This document shows positions 22,064 to 32,646 of a stretch of 64,000 nucleotides of DNA, piece by piece. A model generated the notes under the pieces. That model saw only the letters and a program-made list of their open reading frames with translations, was not told the DNA's origin and made no database searches. Positions within the stretch are counted from its first letter, which is position 1; every line of letters begins with the position of its first letter. The position numbers and the translations under genes are program-made. The stretch comes from Capillidium heterosporum (Eukaryota > Entomophthoromycota > Entomophthoromycetes > Entomophthorales > Capillidiaceae): contig WBMQ01000003.1 in NCBI GenBank assembly GCA_016630905.1, forward strand, positions 2,480,001-2,544,000. The letters are read 5' to 3'.

Positions 22064-23173
22064 TCAGTGAATAGGTTTAGCCAGCTCTACGATGAACCCA
22101 GACGCCACTTTGGCAAAATCCAAAGTACTGTCGAAGCTTACGAACTCCATAGTGTCATTAATGGTATGCAGTCTCTTGTTATAACTACCTTCCCCAACAT
22201 GAGTAGTTCTAAACCCAGCCATGTGAAAGGAAGCATGGTCTGAACAAGCATAACCACACTTCCACTCCTTAAAATGCAAGCCTGTATAAGCTGGTACCAT
22301 CATCTTCATAAACTGAGTCAACTCAAAGTCAGTATAATCAGTAGCAAGTACAAACTCCCTGGTAGGTACCAAGTAGCCCGTCATATCCAACTGTAACATA
22401 GCAGCTACCTTTTTATTTTCATACATGTACTTTTCAGCGATCTGTTGGGAACCTTTTAGACCTACCTCTTCGGCCGAGTAGAAATGGAACTCGATGGAGC
22501 GTTGGAACAACAGTTTGGATTTAAGACAAGCTTTCATAACTTCGAGAATGGTAGTTACCCCTGAACCATCGTCGTCAGCACCTGGGGCTCGACCATTTAT
22601 TGGATTCGTTTTGTTGATGGAGTCGAGATGGGCACCAATTATGACTACTTCATCTTTCAAAGTGGTACCTTCGATACGGGCTATAATGCTGGACTGGTTC
22701 CAAGATGTATGGTCAAACTTCTGCACATTAAGCTTGGTTTTAGAGTTGTAGGCACAAGCTGACATGGCATCGTAATATATTAAATCGGAGGCTTCTTTAG
22801 ATGTCTCTGATTTGTAGAAGCGGGTGTGGATTTGAACCAGTTTCTTCAAAAAGTTTTTCATAGCATCTTTGTTGAGGTGATTCTGAACCTTCTTCACCTG
22901 GTTGGCGTAGGATAACTGGGTGGGAATTTCGACTTGGAAGGCCTTGCTTGCTCGAGTATTGCTGTGTAATGCTTCAATACCAGTGATGTCGAAGAAATGC
23001 TTGTCTTGACGTATAAGTTCGAAAACCTCCGACTCACTCATAGGAATCACTTCACTGTCAGCATTCAGCTTGATAAGATGGTCTTTGACTGGTGTAACTT
23101 TGTCAGAGTTGAGGTTGAGGCTTAAAGTGCTGATGCACAAACTGACTAGAACAAAGTATTTGATTAAAATCAT
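22064..23173 (-). CDS. Secreted leucine aminopeptidase, peptidase family M28 (LAP1-like)
   Basis: Single-exon ORF of 369 aa from an ATG. It removes N-terminal residues from peptides outside the cell. Signal peptide about 1-19 (ILIKYFVLVSLCISTLS), propeptide to about residue 80, then the M28 catalytic domain. The co-catalytic zinc site is complete: His182 (GAHLDS), bridging Asp201 (GADDDGSG), general base Glu235 and ligand Glu236 (SAEEVGLKG), Asp263 (QLDMTGY), His336 (RLHTIND). The CGYAC pair (306/310) matches the conserved disulfide of this family. A TATATAAG box and CAGCCGTAT motif lie 35-50 bp upstream. The gene sits between the two inverted LTR-like arms yet looks intact and ordinary in codon use. 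Confidence 0.95.
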   Translation of the reverse strand: MILIKYFVLVSLCISTLSLNLNSDKVTPVKDHLIKLNADSEVIPMSESEVFELIRQDKHFFDITGIEALHSNTRASKAFQVEIPTQLSYANQVKKVQNHLNKDAMKNFLKKLVQIHTRFYKSETSKEASDLIYYDAMSACAYNSKTKLNVQKFDHTSWNQSSIIARIEGTTLKDEVVIIGAHLDSINKTNPINGRAPGADDDGSGVTTILEVMKACLKSKLLFQRSIEFHFYSAEEVGLKGSQQIAEKYMYENKKVAAMLQLDMTGYLVPTREFVLATDYTDFELTQFMKMMVPAYTGLHFKEWKCGYACSDHASFHMAGFRTTHVGEGSYNKRLHTINDTMEFVSFDSTLDFAKVASGFIVELAKPIH

Positions 23174-23206
23174 AGTGTTTTAATGATGGGTTTAAAATTG
23201 GATGTA

Positions 23207-23223
23207 ATACGGCTGCTTATATA
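23207..23223 (-). promoter_or_regulatory. Core promoter of the aminopeptidase gene
   Basis: On the minus strand this reads TATATAAG followed by CAGCCGTAT, 34-50 nt upstream of the ATG. The CAGCCGTAT word recurs next to the TATA boxes of two secreted-protein genes in this window (45679-45687 and 48327-48335). Confidence 0.5.
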
Positions 23224-24610
23224 GGTCAATCTTACTGACTTTAGAATTGAGGTTTGAGGCATCACGTTATCCTTTAAGACTTTAGCCTAATAGATCAGCC
23301 GCCTATTGCGAAGATATTAAGGTAGTAAAGGCTGATATACCATCCAATATATATATGTATCTCAGTTGCATGTGATCCATCCTTTATATTTCTCTTACCA
23401 ATGGTTGGATACATCTGCCTACAAGGGTAGACTTTTATTGGATTCTAGTTTACCTTTGAGTTGAGGCTTAATTTGACCGATACAGGGATATAACCACATT
23501 ACATTTAAGTGGGTAGTTGCCTAATTTGGCTTTATTGTATTTTTGAAATTTATCTCCAAGTTGAGTTGGAATTTAACCTTATAGATATATATTTTGAAAC
23601 TATTTGGCCTTGTAATAGGGACAATTTTTTGGTATTTGCAGTGATCCACAGCTATTATTGTATACTACATTTCTTTTTAAAATTGGAAAGTCAGTATAGT
23701 TGACGGAAGCTATATTTATCAATAAGTTGAATGCAAGTTGAAGGATCTTGCCCAAGGCTTCTTTAACACCTTATTTGAAGAGCAGTTCAGCTGATAAGAC
23801 ATGCGGAACGATAGATCTTACTAATACCAAAGGCCCAACTTCCAAATCATCCAGGATACTATTTAGGTCCGTTTATATAAATATATAGCTTAATTACTTG
23901 TAGTATCGATTATATATGGCACATATAGCTGAAATCTGCATGTTCCATAAAATAGAAAGGTTTAAACAAACAGTAGATTCAAAATACACTATCCTCTAGG
24001 CAAAGTATCTCTACCTTTACTCCATCTGTATCAGTAGAAAGATGCCTTAAATATTCTTCGATCCTCAATAAAACTTAATGATTGTAAATAAAAATATTCT
24101 AAAGACATGGATAAAAACTTTGCAGCTTTGTACGATTACAATTTACTGTAAATCATAAAGGAACAAAGTAATTTTATCACTAATAGATACAAAATATATG
24201 ATGTAGGTTTATAAATAGTAGCGCTACAGTTAGTTGAGCCTTCCAAAATTCGCAATGATTCAATTTTAAGGCAAAGTAAAAGGAAATGTCAACACAGCAG
24301 TCAAAACTATAAATCAACAATAAAGTGATAGCAAACAAATTGGATTGAATTAAGCAAGTGAGATGTATAAGGCGATGGAATAACTTTTATATTAACTAGT
24401 TGAATAAAAGAAAGTGTATTGAAGTTTGAACCTTGTTTTAAATTTTGATTGGCTTTTATCTTGCAATTTAGCTTGCATAGTGGATGCGATGTACTACATC
24501 CTATGCTTATACTTTTAGTACTAGAGCAAATCTTTAAGCAAAGAGCAGATTCACAAGTAGTGATTTTTCTAAAATATATATATATATTTATCTCCTACTT
24601 AATAGTTGTC
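23224..24610. other. Intergenic, aminopeptidase upstream region
   Basis: About 1.4 kb of AT-rich DNA with no convincing gene. The frame at 24449-24634 overlaps the hairpin and shows no family signal. Confidence 0.4.
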
Positions 24611-24686
24611 TGGTCGCCCTCACTGAGTGTTTGAACACTGGTTTGAACTTCCAGTCGAGTGGTCAAACACTCAGTGGGAGCGACTA
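24611..24686. repeat. Long imperfect hairpin related to the LTR ends
   Basis: Arms 24611-24638 and 24659-24686 pair at 24 of 28 positions around a ~20-nt loop. The left arm plus loop resembles the inner end of arm B in + orientation (TGGTCGCTCTCGCTGAG..., CTTGAACTTC, AGTCGAGTGG). The right arm resembles the LTR 3' end in the opposite sense. It looks like two LTR ends joined head to head just before the gag remnant. Confidence 0.65.
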
Positions 24687-24693
24687 GCCCACA

Positions 24694-26191
24694 ATGGAGC
24701 CTTGTACAGGACAACAGGTCTATATAGATGCCAGGAAAAACCGCGATGTTTATAATCAAAAAGCTAGTAGCAAAGAGGAATATCAGTACTACCAACCTCA
24801 GGGCTTAAGAATGACCCGATTTAACAGTAGCAAAGTTGTTGCTGAAAGTATATTGAGATCTATGAGCAACAAGCCAATGATATAGGGTAGAACAATCACC
24901 AGAAGTCCGCCAATTTCTCCATGTACATCGACTCCGAACTATGGAACTGGCTACTATTTGTTCAAGATGAGATGTGGCTTCAGCTAAGAGCGAGGTTCCT
25001 GGATCGTTTCACAGCCACAGAATCTGCTGGAGAGGCAATTAGACATCTCAGCACAATGAGAAGGTATCACACTACTTCACTTGGTTCGGTCACCAAGTGA
25101 CTCGCATCTCTGAGACGATGTCCTAGTCCTTGCTCATTGTAATCTTTGCTGATTTTCTCAAACCGGTTCTAAGGGCCAAGACCTTAGACCATAGCCAAAG
25201 TTGCAAAACCTTAAAGGAAGTTATCCAAGTAGCTACAGAAGTCAATCGCAGATGGTCACTGATGATCCCTATCGTGAGGCAGACCAGCTGTGGCCAAATT
25301 TCCAAGCTATGGTGGCTGGTTCAAACTGGTTTCCAGTAGTTATACCAAAAGAGGTACCGATTGATTATCAAGCTCCCCAAGTCACAACCATAACGACTCA
25401 AAGCCTGTCAGAAGCCAGGCAAGATGTAATCTTTGAGATCCTAAAGAAACTCACAGAGGTCATGGAAGTTCTTTGCTCCCGTTGTTATAACTGCAATCAG
25501 GTAGGCCATATAAGCCGGCAGTGTAGGGCACCACCGAGATTAGAAAACGGGAGAGGGTCCCAATAGGCGGCATTAGAGGTCCTCAAAGTAATGGACCGCA
25601 AGAAGATCCACCAAATGTAGCTTCAGATGTGACTGACTAACTATGCTGTATTGACTCGATCCCAAGCTGAGGAATTGCGTAGACAATTAGCGAAGGCCGA
25701 AAGAAACCTAGCACTAGAAGAAATATTGAGAATTAGATTAACTGGAGAAAACATTAGTAATAGAGAACCCTACAGTGAAGTACAACCGTCAGACCATGTG
25801 CTCCCTCAAGGATCGGGACACTCAGCGCCAGTATACACAGTCGGAAATTGTAGAGATAACCAAGGAGCTCAGTATAGTAGCCAATTGACGGTTAAAGAAG
25901 GATTGGAAGAAGTGATAACCCAACTATTACCCTCAAGGTCGCAGTCAAGATTTGAAATATCTACCCTAGCGATGAATCCCCCTCCAAAGACAATGACCCA
26001 GCAATCAGTACCTACAGTAACACCAGTGTTAATATCACCAAGACGAATGGAAGAGACCCGGATGCAAGCAAAGGAAGCCATACAACCTGAACTTCATTAT
26101 TCCTCAACGAACCCCAGCATGTTCGTGAGAAACGATCTTCAGGATGGTGAAAGCAGCAGCAACCTATATTATAGCCCCGTACAAGGCTCCA
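24694..26191 (+). mobile_element. Gag-only LTR retroelement remnant
   Basis: Plus-strand gag-like coding sequence broken by stop codons. A first open stretch is 24694-24885. A stretch near 24950-25100 gives a capsid-like segment (FLDRFTATESAGEAIRHLST). A third open stretch is 25201-25566, with a CCHC zinc knuckle (CYNCNQVGHISRQC, about 25483-25524). A fourth is 25651-26223, beginning MTRSQAEELRRQLAKAERN. No reverse transcriptase, RNase H, integrase or protease motif is seen. The 13-mer TGGAGCCTTGTAC, placed like a primer-binding site after an LTR end, occurs at 24695-24707. Its inverted copy is at 26179-26191, against arm B. The element is therefore non-autonomous and structurally rearranged. 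Confidence 0.7.
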
Positions 26192-27077
26192 TTGTTGGCT
26201 GGTCGCTCTCGCTGAGCGGTTGACTATTGGCTTGAACTTCTAGTCGAGTGGGATCGACCAAACTTGGTGAGTCCTTCAGCATGGAACATGACATTGTATC
26301 GTATTGTGGGCTGGCCAATACAGACATGACGACTAACTTACAACCAAATATAATATAAAACTTGGCTCCTGCAACGCTTTCGGCTAGGAATCCTTAAAAA
26401 CATTTAACCAAACCAACCTAAACTTGAATCTACGATTAGGGCGAACTCAAAAGAAAGGTCTCAAACAACTCTGATAAACCGACTCAGAAACTCTCTTTCC
26501 TCTATTGATGAAAGCGATCCAGAAACCATTTTTCCTTCTCTCTTGTTCTTTCACTGTCCTTTTTGTTCTGTTCGTTTCTTCTCGTTTTTGTGGTCTGTTC
26601 CCTGCTTTTGCCCTCTTCTCTTCCTCTTTCCTCCTTCTCTTTCTCTGTCCTCTTCTCTCTCCTTTCCCTCTGTCTTCTCCTTATATATACTGTAGCTCTG
26701 GAACGAGGCATAACTTGGAGGCTTGCAAGTAAATTCTTTTCCCAATGAAACGGAGAGTCCGTGTCCCGGTTGCAGTTGTCCACCCCAACATTTAAGATTC
26801 ACTTTCTCTGCAGGACAGCAATCGGAGAATCTGATATTGAATTTAAACCAAGCCTATGTCCTTAATGAGAGTCGGTCTTAGGTAAGTTAAGCGAACTAGC
26901 CATTGATTAGAATAATGACTAATGAATGGGAGGCATTTTAAAGCGCAGGAAACGGATAAGTAAATGTGTAATCCAAAACACATTATCGAATGATAACAGA
27001 GTTGTGGATTACCTATGAAAAATACAAATATCCGAATGTTCAACACACAACTTAGCCAGAGAGCTAAGCTGATAATA
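26192..27077 (-). repeat. LTR-like repeat, arm B of an inverted pair
   Basis: 886 bp, reverse complement of arm A with about three bases of indel and few substitutions. The likely LTR proper is 26193-27045 (TGTTGGCTGG ... GTTCAACA on +). The outer 32 bp, including the CTTAGC/GCTAAG palindrome, are also shared with arm A, so the duplicated unit extends beyond the TG...CA termini. Confidence 0.8.
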
Positions 27078-29178
27078 GTTGCAAAAATAGATATATAACT
27101 TGATTAATTACTTTGATGTAATTTCCCAATTGTTTTGAAATAGAAGTTGAGAAATACAACTGTTTTAGTAATTAATACAGGAATTTTACAAGTGGGCGAA
27201 TTCTTGTAAAGATATTGGAGTAAAAATTGTTGGATTGCTTACTAAAGTATTTATAGTTTGATTTTTATACATTGCTTTCGAAAAAAACCTACCAACTTGG
27301 TTAAAAATTTACCATCAGCTTCGATCCTTAATTGTGGTCAAGGATATAGAGGCAAGCAGATTCTAAGCTTAAATCTATCAAACCGAATATGAAGGTTTCA
27401 AGTGCTTTACTACCTTCATGGCAGTTTTTAACTACATTCACCTCCACCTCTTCCAATCTAGTACTTACGATCTAGAGATATAATTCCTAAATTTAACCAC
27501 CAACTCAATTTCCAAAAAAAGCGATCCAAGTTAGGTATCAGATCCTTAATTTTCAACCTCCTTCAAGGTCCAACTCAGGCTACGGCATCCACCTCGAAAG
27601 AGATATGGCTATAAAAGGCTTTATAAGAAAAACAATGTACGTTACCTGTTCCGATCTGGTCTGCAAAAAGGCCATTTAGAAACACAAACTGAAATTCAGA
27701 TCCCATACATTTGCCCTCATTCATAACAACCAACGCTTCAACAAGTGCAAATAAGTACTTTGCAGAAACCCAATAGCTTCACAATACTAATCACACTATC
27801 ATTCCATCTCCAGAATTTAGCCAAAATATAGAAGCAATTCCAAGCCAAGGGCTCGATACCTCTTCGCTATTGGTAATCTCTCTAGCTCCTCAAACAAATC
27901 CTCCAGCTATAAGAGTCATTCCAGGCTGAAAGCATAGAGTACCTCTATTCTAAGGTATCATTAGAATTTTTCGAACTGTTCCAAGTCCAAGAGGTTGTAC
28001 ATTTCCAATTCCAATAGACGCTCCAAACTGAAGACAAAGTATACTTCCACTCTGAGAAACTCTTCCTATTTCTCACATTATTTCAAGCCAGAAGGATTGA
28101 CTTTTATATATACTAGCCTTACCAAATCCAACTTTTAAAAATTCTTATAATTGACAAAGGATATATTGACCTTGGGTGTAGAATAAGACCCAACTTGGTA
28201 GCAGTAGCAGTAGTTTAGAGGTAGTATTTGGATTTAAAGAGCTGCATGTAAATGCTGTAGATTAAGCCATTGTTTCGATTTCGTAGTTTTCTATGCCATC
28301 AAGTTGTGATAAATTCTATGAATTATATATATATAAGTATAGGTAACTAAACCTCGTTCAATTCCTATATAGTCAATCGAAATCTATATAAAATAGAACA
28401 TTTAGAGATGCCATACTACGTTGTCCAGAGATCTAAGCACGTTTAACTAGTTTAATGAAGATTAGTTTTACTAAAATGTATATTTAGCATTATCATTTCA
28501 TAGTATGAATCATAAACTTTTAAGGAAATGAATCTTCGTTCATCTTTGTATGATAGTAAAGGATACTCTTTTCCATCATTAACCTGAGTACTATGATGAG
28601 TACAGTTTGTACATGAAATATGGGTTGAAGATCTTATACCAAAAATAATTAGCAAATAAGAATGATAAGGTCCAAAGTAAAGATCTCAACATAGACTTTG
28701 TACATATACCGTAGGTTAGCTGACAAATTTATCACCCTAATACTAGAAGTAGCCGTAGTCCTCCACTTAAGTTTAATGTAGTTAGAGTTTCAGCCTATTA
28801 TACGGTGCTAAATAGGTTGAGGTTTAGGTTTCTTTGCTTTGAAGGTAAAAGCAGGCAAAATATATTTAAATTGGGTTGTATTTTTTGGACTACTTGCAAA
28901 TAACTTACAAAAAGTGTATAGTAAAGATAGTAAAATAAGCCACACTTTATCCCTTACAAAGTACTTGGTAAAATGATTCGGTCTAGCTCAACCAATTCTT
29001 TGGCAAAGGAAAGTTAAGATATAAAAAATTCAGTAGAACTAATCATTCAAAACTAAGTAAAAACAATTTTTAAATAGTCGGTACGCCAAATCAACTTTAA
29101 TTTTGAAAAATCCTCCCATATCAGACTTACTAGCCTACCACTATTCCCAAATCAAATCCAACATATTTCATAAATGCA
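27078..29178. other. Intergenic, possible decayed coding DNA
   Basis: About 2.1 kb. On the minus strand, 27640-28090 keeps long stretches of protein-like sequence interrupted by several stops (for example SGSILCLQFGASIGIGNVQ), ending at a GTAACG donor-like site. I could not assign a family, so no gene is called. Confidence 0.3.
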
Positions 29179-31723
29179 TTATACCAGCGACAACTTACTT
29201 CCAACTCCATCCTTCTTGGGCTGATAGACCCCAGCTGCTAATATCAAATTCCTCCTAGTAACCTTGAAGTTCAGTACGCTAGTCCTTTTAGTACCGAACT
29301 TGACGACTCTGCTTTGATTCCCCTCTCCTTTGACTAAAACCGGTTGACTGAGTGGGAGCTACCGTTTTCATACCGTCATCCTTAAAGCTGCTTGTCAAGG
29401 TCGTAGATCCGAACTTCGTAGTCGTCACCACCAGCAAGTAAGGATTTCCCATCAGCACTAAAAGTTAGAGCGTGGCATCGACCTTGGTTAGGGTCGATGG
29501 TGACGGTAGATACACGACGGCCGGTACCGATGTCGAAGAGAAGGATAGAGTGGTCATCAGACGCTGAAGCAAGATACTTACCATCGTCTGATAGGGCTAA
29601 GGCTGAGACAGGGGCGGCATGTCCTGTGAAGACACGGGAGGCTGAGCCCTTGTTAACATCAAACAAGCGAACAGTGCGATCGCTAGATCCAGTAGCTACG
29701 TATCGGCCACTGTTGTGGAATTTGACGATCTAGAAGAATCAGTACATGACTTTTGTGGAAAATTTACATCGACATCGGACAGGTGGCCGGTGAAGAGTCT
29801 AAGTGGGGTGATACGATCGGTGGCCCACATACGAGCGGTTCGATCGTTGGATCCGGTAGCAAAGTAGTGGCCCTGGGGATGGAAATTGACATCCCATACC
29901 GGTGCTAGATGACCTTTGAAGATGACTAAGCTGCTAAAGGTATCGCAGCTCCATAGTCGAACTAGATATAAAGGTTAGATGGCGAAGGAAATGATGTAGA
30001 TACCAGTAGAATCTTCGGAGCAGGTAGCTAGAAGTCGACCGTCTGGTGAGAAGTCGTTGCCAAACACCGGGCCTGAATGGCCTACCAGACGCTTGAAGGG
30101 AGTTCCCGTTGTCTCCTTGAGTCGGTCCAAATCGTGTACTGTTATTGAGGAATTAACTACTTGAAACTTTAAAAACAAATTTACCGAGTTCGACAGTAGT
30201 AGGGTTGAAGTTATTCTTAAAGCCCCGCAGCTTTTCTTTCTCCTTGAGGGGCCACACCTTGACCACTGAATCCTGGAATCCAGCTGACACCATGTGTAGG
30301 TTATCAGAAATGGTCAAACAGTTCAATCTAAAATTTAAAAGATTAACTTGTGGTTGAGGTGGTTAACTTACCCCTGGTTGGTGTTGTGGAAGGTGTAGAA
30401 ACAGATATTGGCATCCACCGTATCAGAAGTGACGATGGATGGGACATCAAAGGCATCTTTAACCTCGGCCACTGCTTTCTTTATGTCGTACACCTTCCTA
30501 TTGAATTAATAAAAATTAAGCTACAGTTTGGATTGTTCAACTTACTGTCGTGGCAGGTAGGCGTCGCGGGGTTGTCCCTGGGTGTACCTAGTCTGCATCA
30601 ACTTACGATACTTGTCCAGCAGCGAGACATAGTTTACTGATTCTTCCTTACTCAGCTTACGTTTCTTGAGATTGTCCTCCTGCTTTAGTAACTTTTCCAC
30701 CTGCTCACGAGCTTCTGGATTGTGTTGCGGTATAGTTAAAGTTAAGGATTGTTGGTTGAACAAGTTGATTTGGTTGTTGTCGTACCCAGTTAAGCCAACT
30801 ACCGGATCCACCAACTCGCCACAGCCAGGCACCGCGTTCACCTCTGTTATAATAGCTTTAATATGGCGTAAATTAAAAAAAGAACCTTCAACTGAGATGT
30901 GGTCGTTGATAATCTTCAAAACCAATTTCATCTTGCTATCCTGCAGGAATGCTATAAGTAGCTTGAAGCCCATATCGGAGACCTTCAAGTTGTACCGGTA
31001 GGTACGAAACTTTTGGGCAAACTCGGAATCGTCGACCAACTGGGGCGTACGTATGGAGGCTAAAGTTTGGATATCGCTGAGATGGTAAGTACTGTGGTCC
31101 TCCTTCAAGATATCCAAGAACTGCATCGCTAAATTTTCCTAAGTAAAAGCTCTCCTTTCTAAAAATACCTTTTTCTTGATGGTCCATATATATTAAGTCC
31201 AAATACATGTGGACGAATATAGGGAAAAGAAAACTACGCAACTCAGGCTACTCAACCCAAATTAATAACTTGAAAATAAATTAAAGAAAGAAATTACCCT
31301 GTATATCTCCAAAGAATCGTCGCAGAACTTACGTAGTTGACAGTAATTCAACAGGTAGACTCCAGGCTCCATACTTAGTTCGTTCAACAGATAGTTTAAA
31401 ACTAGGTTGTCTTGGTAGCTTGAAGAGTTGGTAGTTGCTGAAGGCTTCACCTCAGTTTGGAAGGAAGTAAGCGTTTGGTTGAATCCCTTCTTTTTGAAGT
31501 AGGTTAGTATGAGTTCGTACATCTTGGCATCTTCGATGGCTTTGGTGGGGCTGGGTTGAGGTTTTACCAAGGTAGATAAGTCAGGGCTGGGGTTGGAAAC
31601 TTGGCCTTGGCCTTGAGAAGCTTGAGCAATTTGAGAAGAGTCATTGGGGTCGGCATTTTCATTAGGTTGAGTTTCTTGCGTAGCTGGGTTGATTTCCAAC
31701 TCTTTAGGTTCGGTATCGGCCAT
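29179..31723 (-). CDS. TAF5: Transcription initiation factor TFIID subunit 5 (TAF5)
   Basis: Nine exons: complement(29179..29347, 29392..29729, 29768..29961, 30004..30138, 30185..30327, 30372..30497, 30546..31128, 31169..31247, 31298..31723); 2193 nt, 730 aa. Order: LisH-like motif (LILTYFKKKGFNQTLTSF), NTD2 domain (PELRSFLFPIFVHMYLDL, then AMQFLDILKEDHSTYH), and linker with ICFYTFHNTNQG. Six or seven WD40 repeats follow (LVGHSGPVFGNDFSPDG, FKGHLAPVWDVNFHPQG, FTGHLSDVD, FTGHAAPVSALALSDDG). The C-terminal signature is FKVTRRNLILAAGVY. TAF5 scaffolds TFIID (and, in yeast, SAGA). The last junction needs a GC-AG intron (29348..29391); otherwise the gene is frameshifted there. A 42-nt in-frame segment near 30846-30890 could be a further intron. 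Start could also be the ATG at 31816. Confidence 0.88.
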
Positions 31724-31873
31724 AGTCTTCGTGTCAGCTAGGTTGGATTTCTGTTTAACCTTGATTTCAAGTTGAGAATGCAATCCAGTTACCAAATCAA
31801 ATTTGATTGGCTTCATTTGGAATCCATAACTCAAGCTTCAATTTTGGAGTTTATCAAATTTGCGCTTTTCAAG
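31724..31873. promoter_or_regulatory. Bidirectional promoter, TAF5 / ATP23
   Basis: The two start codons (31723 on -, 31874 on +) are only 150 bp apart, or 57 bp apart if TAF5 starts at 31816. The two genes therefore share one control region. No TATA box is evident. Confidence 0.55.
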
Positions 31874-32646
31874 ATGGAATCCAAAGATCAAATCTACGAC
31901 CAACTTCGTGAGAACTTGCAAGACAAACAGAACTGCATCGAAAAACTCAACCAGGCTTTCAAAAGTAAATAGTAGAATCTCCAAGTTTTTTAAAGTGAAG
32001 ATTAGATGTTAAAATAAAAAAACTGTTCGAACTTACCCAACACTACTCCAATAACCAACTTAAATTCCAATGTTTACCTTGTGACGATTCAGCCTCCGGT
32101 TACTTCAACTTGGAGGACGGGGTAATGAAAATAGATGATAATTTTTAATTAGTTAATTTTATAGTTGGTTGTGTGTCAGAACCATGCAACTTCTCAGTCC
32201 GATGTCGAAAACAACATGTTACATGAACTTATCCATGCCTACGACTAGTATAGTATTTTATTTATATCCCAATTCTCATGCTTTTATTAGCTATAAAACT
32301 AAAATAGATTTCACTAAATGTAAAGATCATGCTTGTACTGAAGTATGCCTTTCAAAGCAATTTATTTTATAAATTTTTTAACTTAGATAAGGGCCGCTTC
32401 CTTATCGGATGACTGTTCGATGGTAACCGAATTCATGCGTGGAAACTTCAAGCTGAAGCATATGCATAAGGTACCGCTTTTAGTATTATCTTTAATAAGT
32501 TTGTAAAGAATTGCGTGAAGAGAAGGGCTGCTTTGTCTATCAGCTACAACCCCGATTGCTCAGGACCAGGAATCGCTGAGAAGATCGTTGAAGAAAACTT
32601 TGAAAGATGTTATAACGACTTTCAACCTTTTGAATCTAGATTTTAA
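31874..32646 (+). CDS. ATP23: Mitochondrial inner membrane protease ATP23 homologue
   Basis: Six exons: join(31874..31964, 32006..32121, 32165..32247, 32291..32342, 32387..32470, 32509..32646). Introns are 38-44 nt; 564 nt, 187 aa. The family pattern is followed throughout: CLPCDDSASGYF (CxxC pair), VVCQNH, the metalloprotease HELIH at 89-93 followed by AYD, CKDHACTEIRAASLSDDCS, NCVKRRAALSISYNP, and ERCYNDFQPFE at the end. Known role: it processes the Atp6 precursor and acts as a chaperone in F1Fo ATP synthase assembly in the intermembrane space. The length suits the family. No exon exceeds 46 codons, so an automated ORF scan would miss the gene. It is divergent from TAF5. Confidence 0.92.

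Noticed and set aside
27640-28090. Protein-like minus-strand stretch with stops
   Set aside because: Looks like decayed coding DNA, but no family could be named, so it is described only as a gap.
28452-28655. Minus-strand frame with CTNC resembling half of a GATA zinc finger
   Set aside because: The second CxxC pair and conserved Trp are absent; chance resemblance is likely.
31129-31168. Alternative TAF5 acceptor at the nearer TTACTTAG
   Set aside because: It shifts the frame away from the TAF5 NTD2 sequence; the later AATTTAG acceptor keeps AMQFLDILKEDH in frame.
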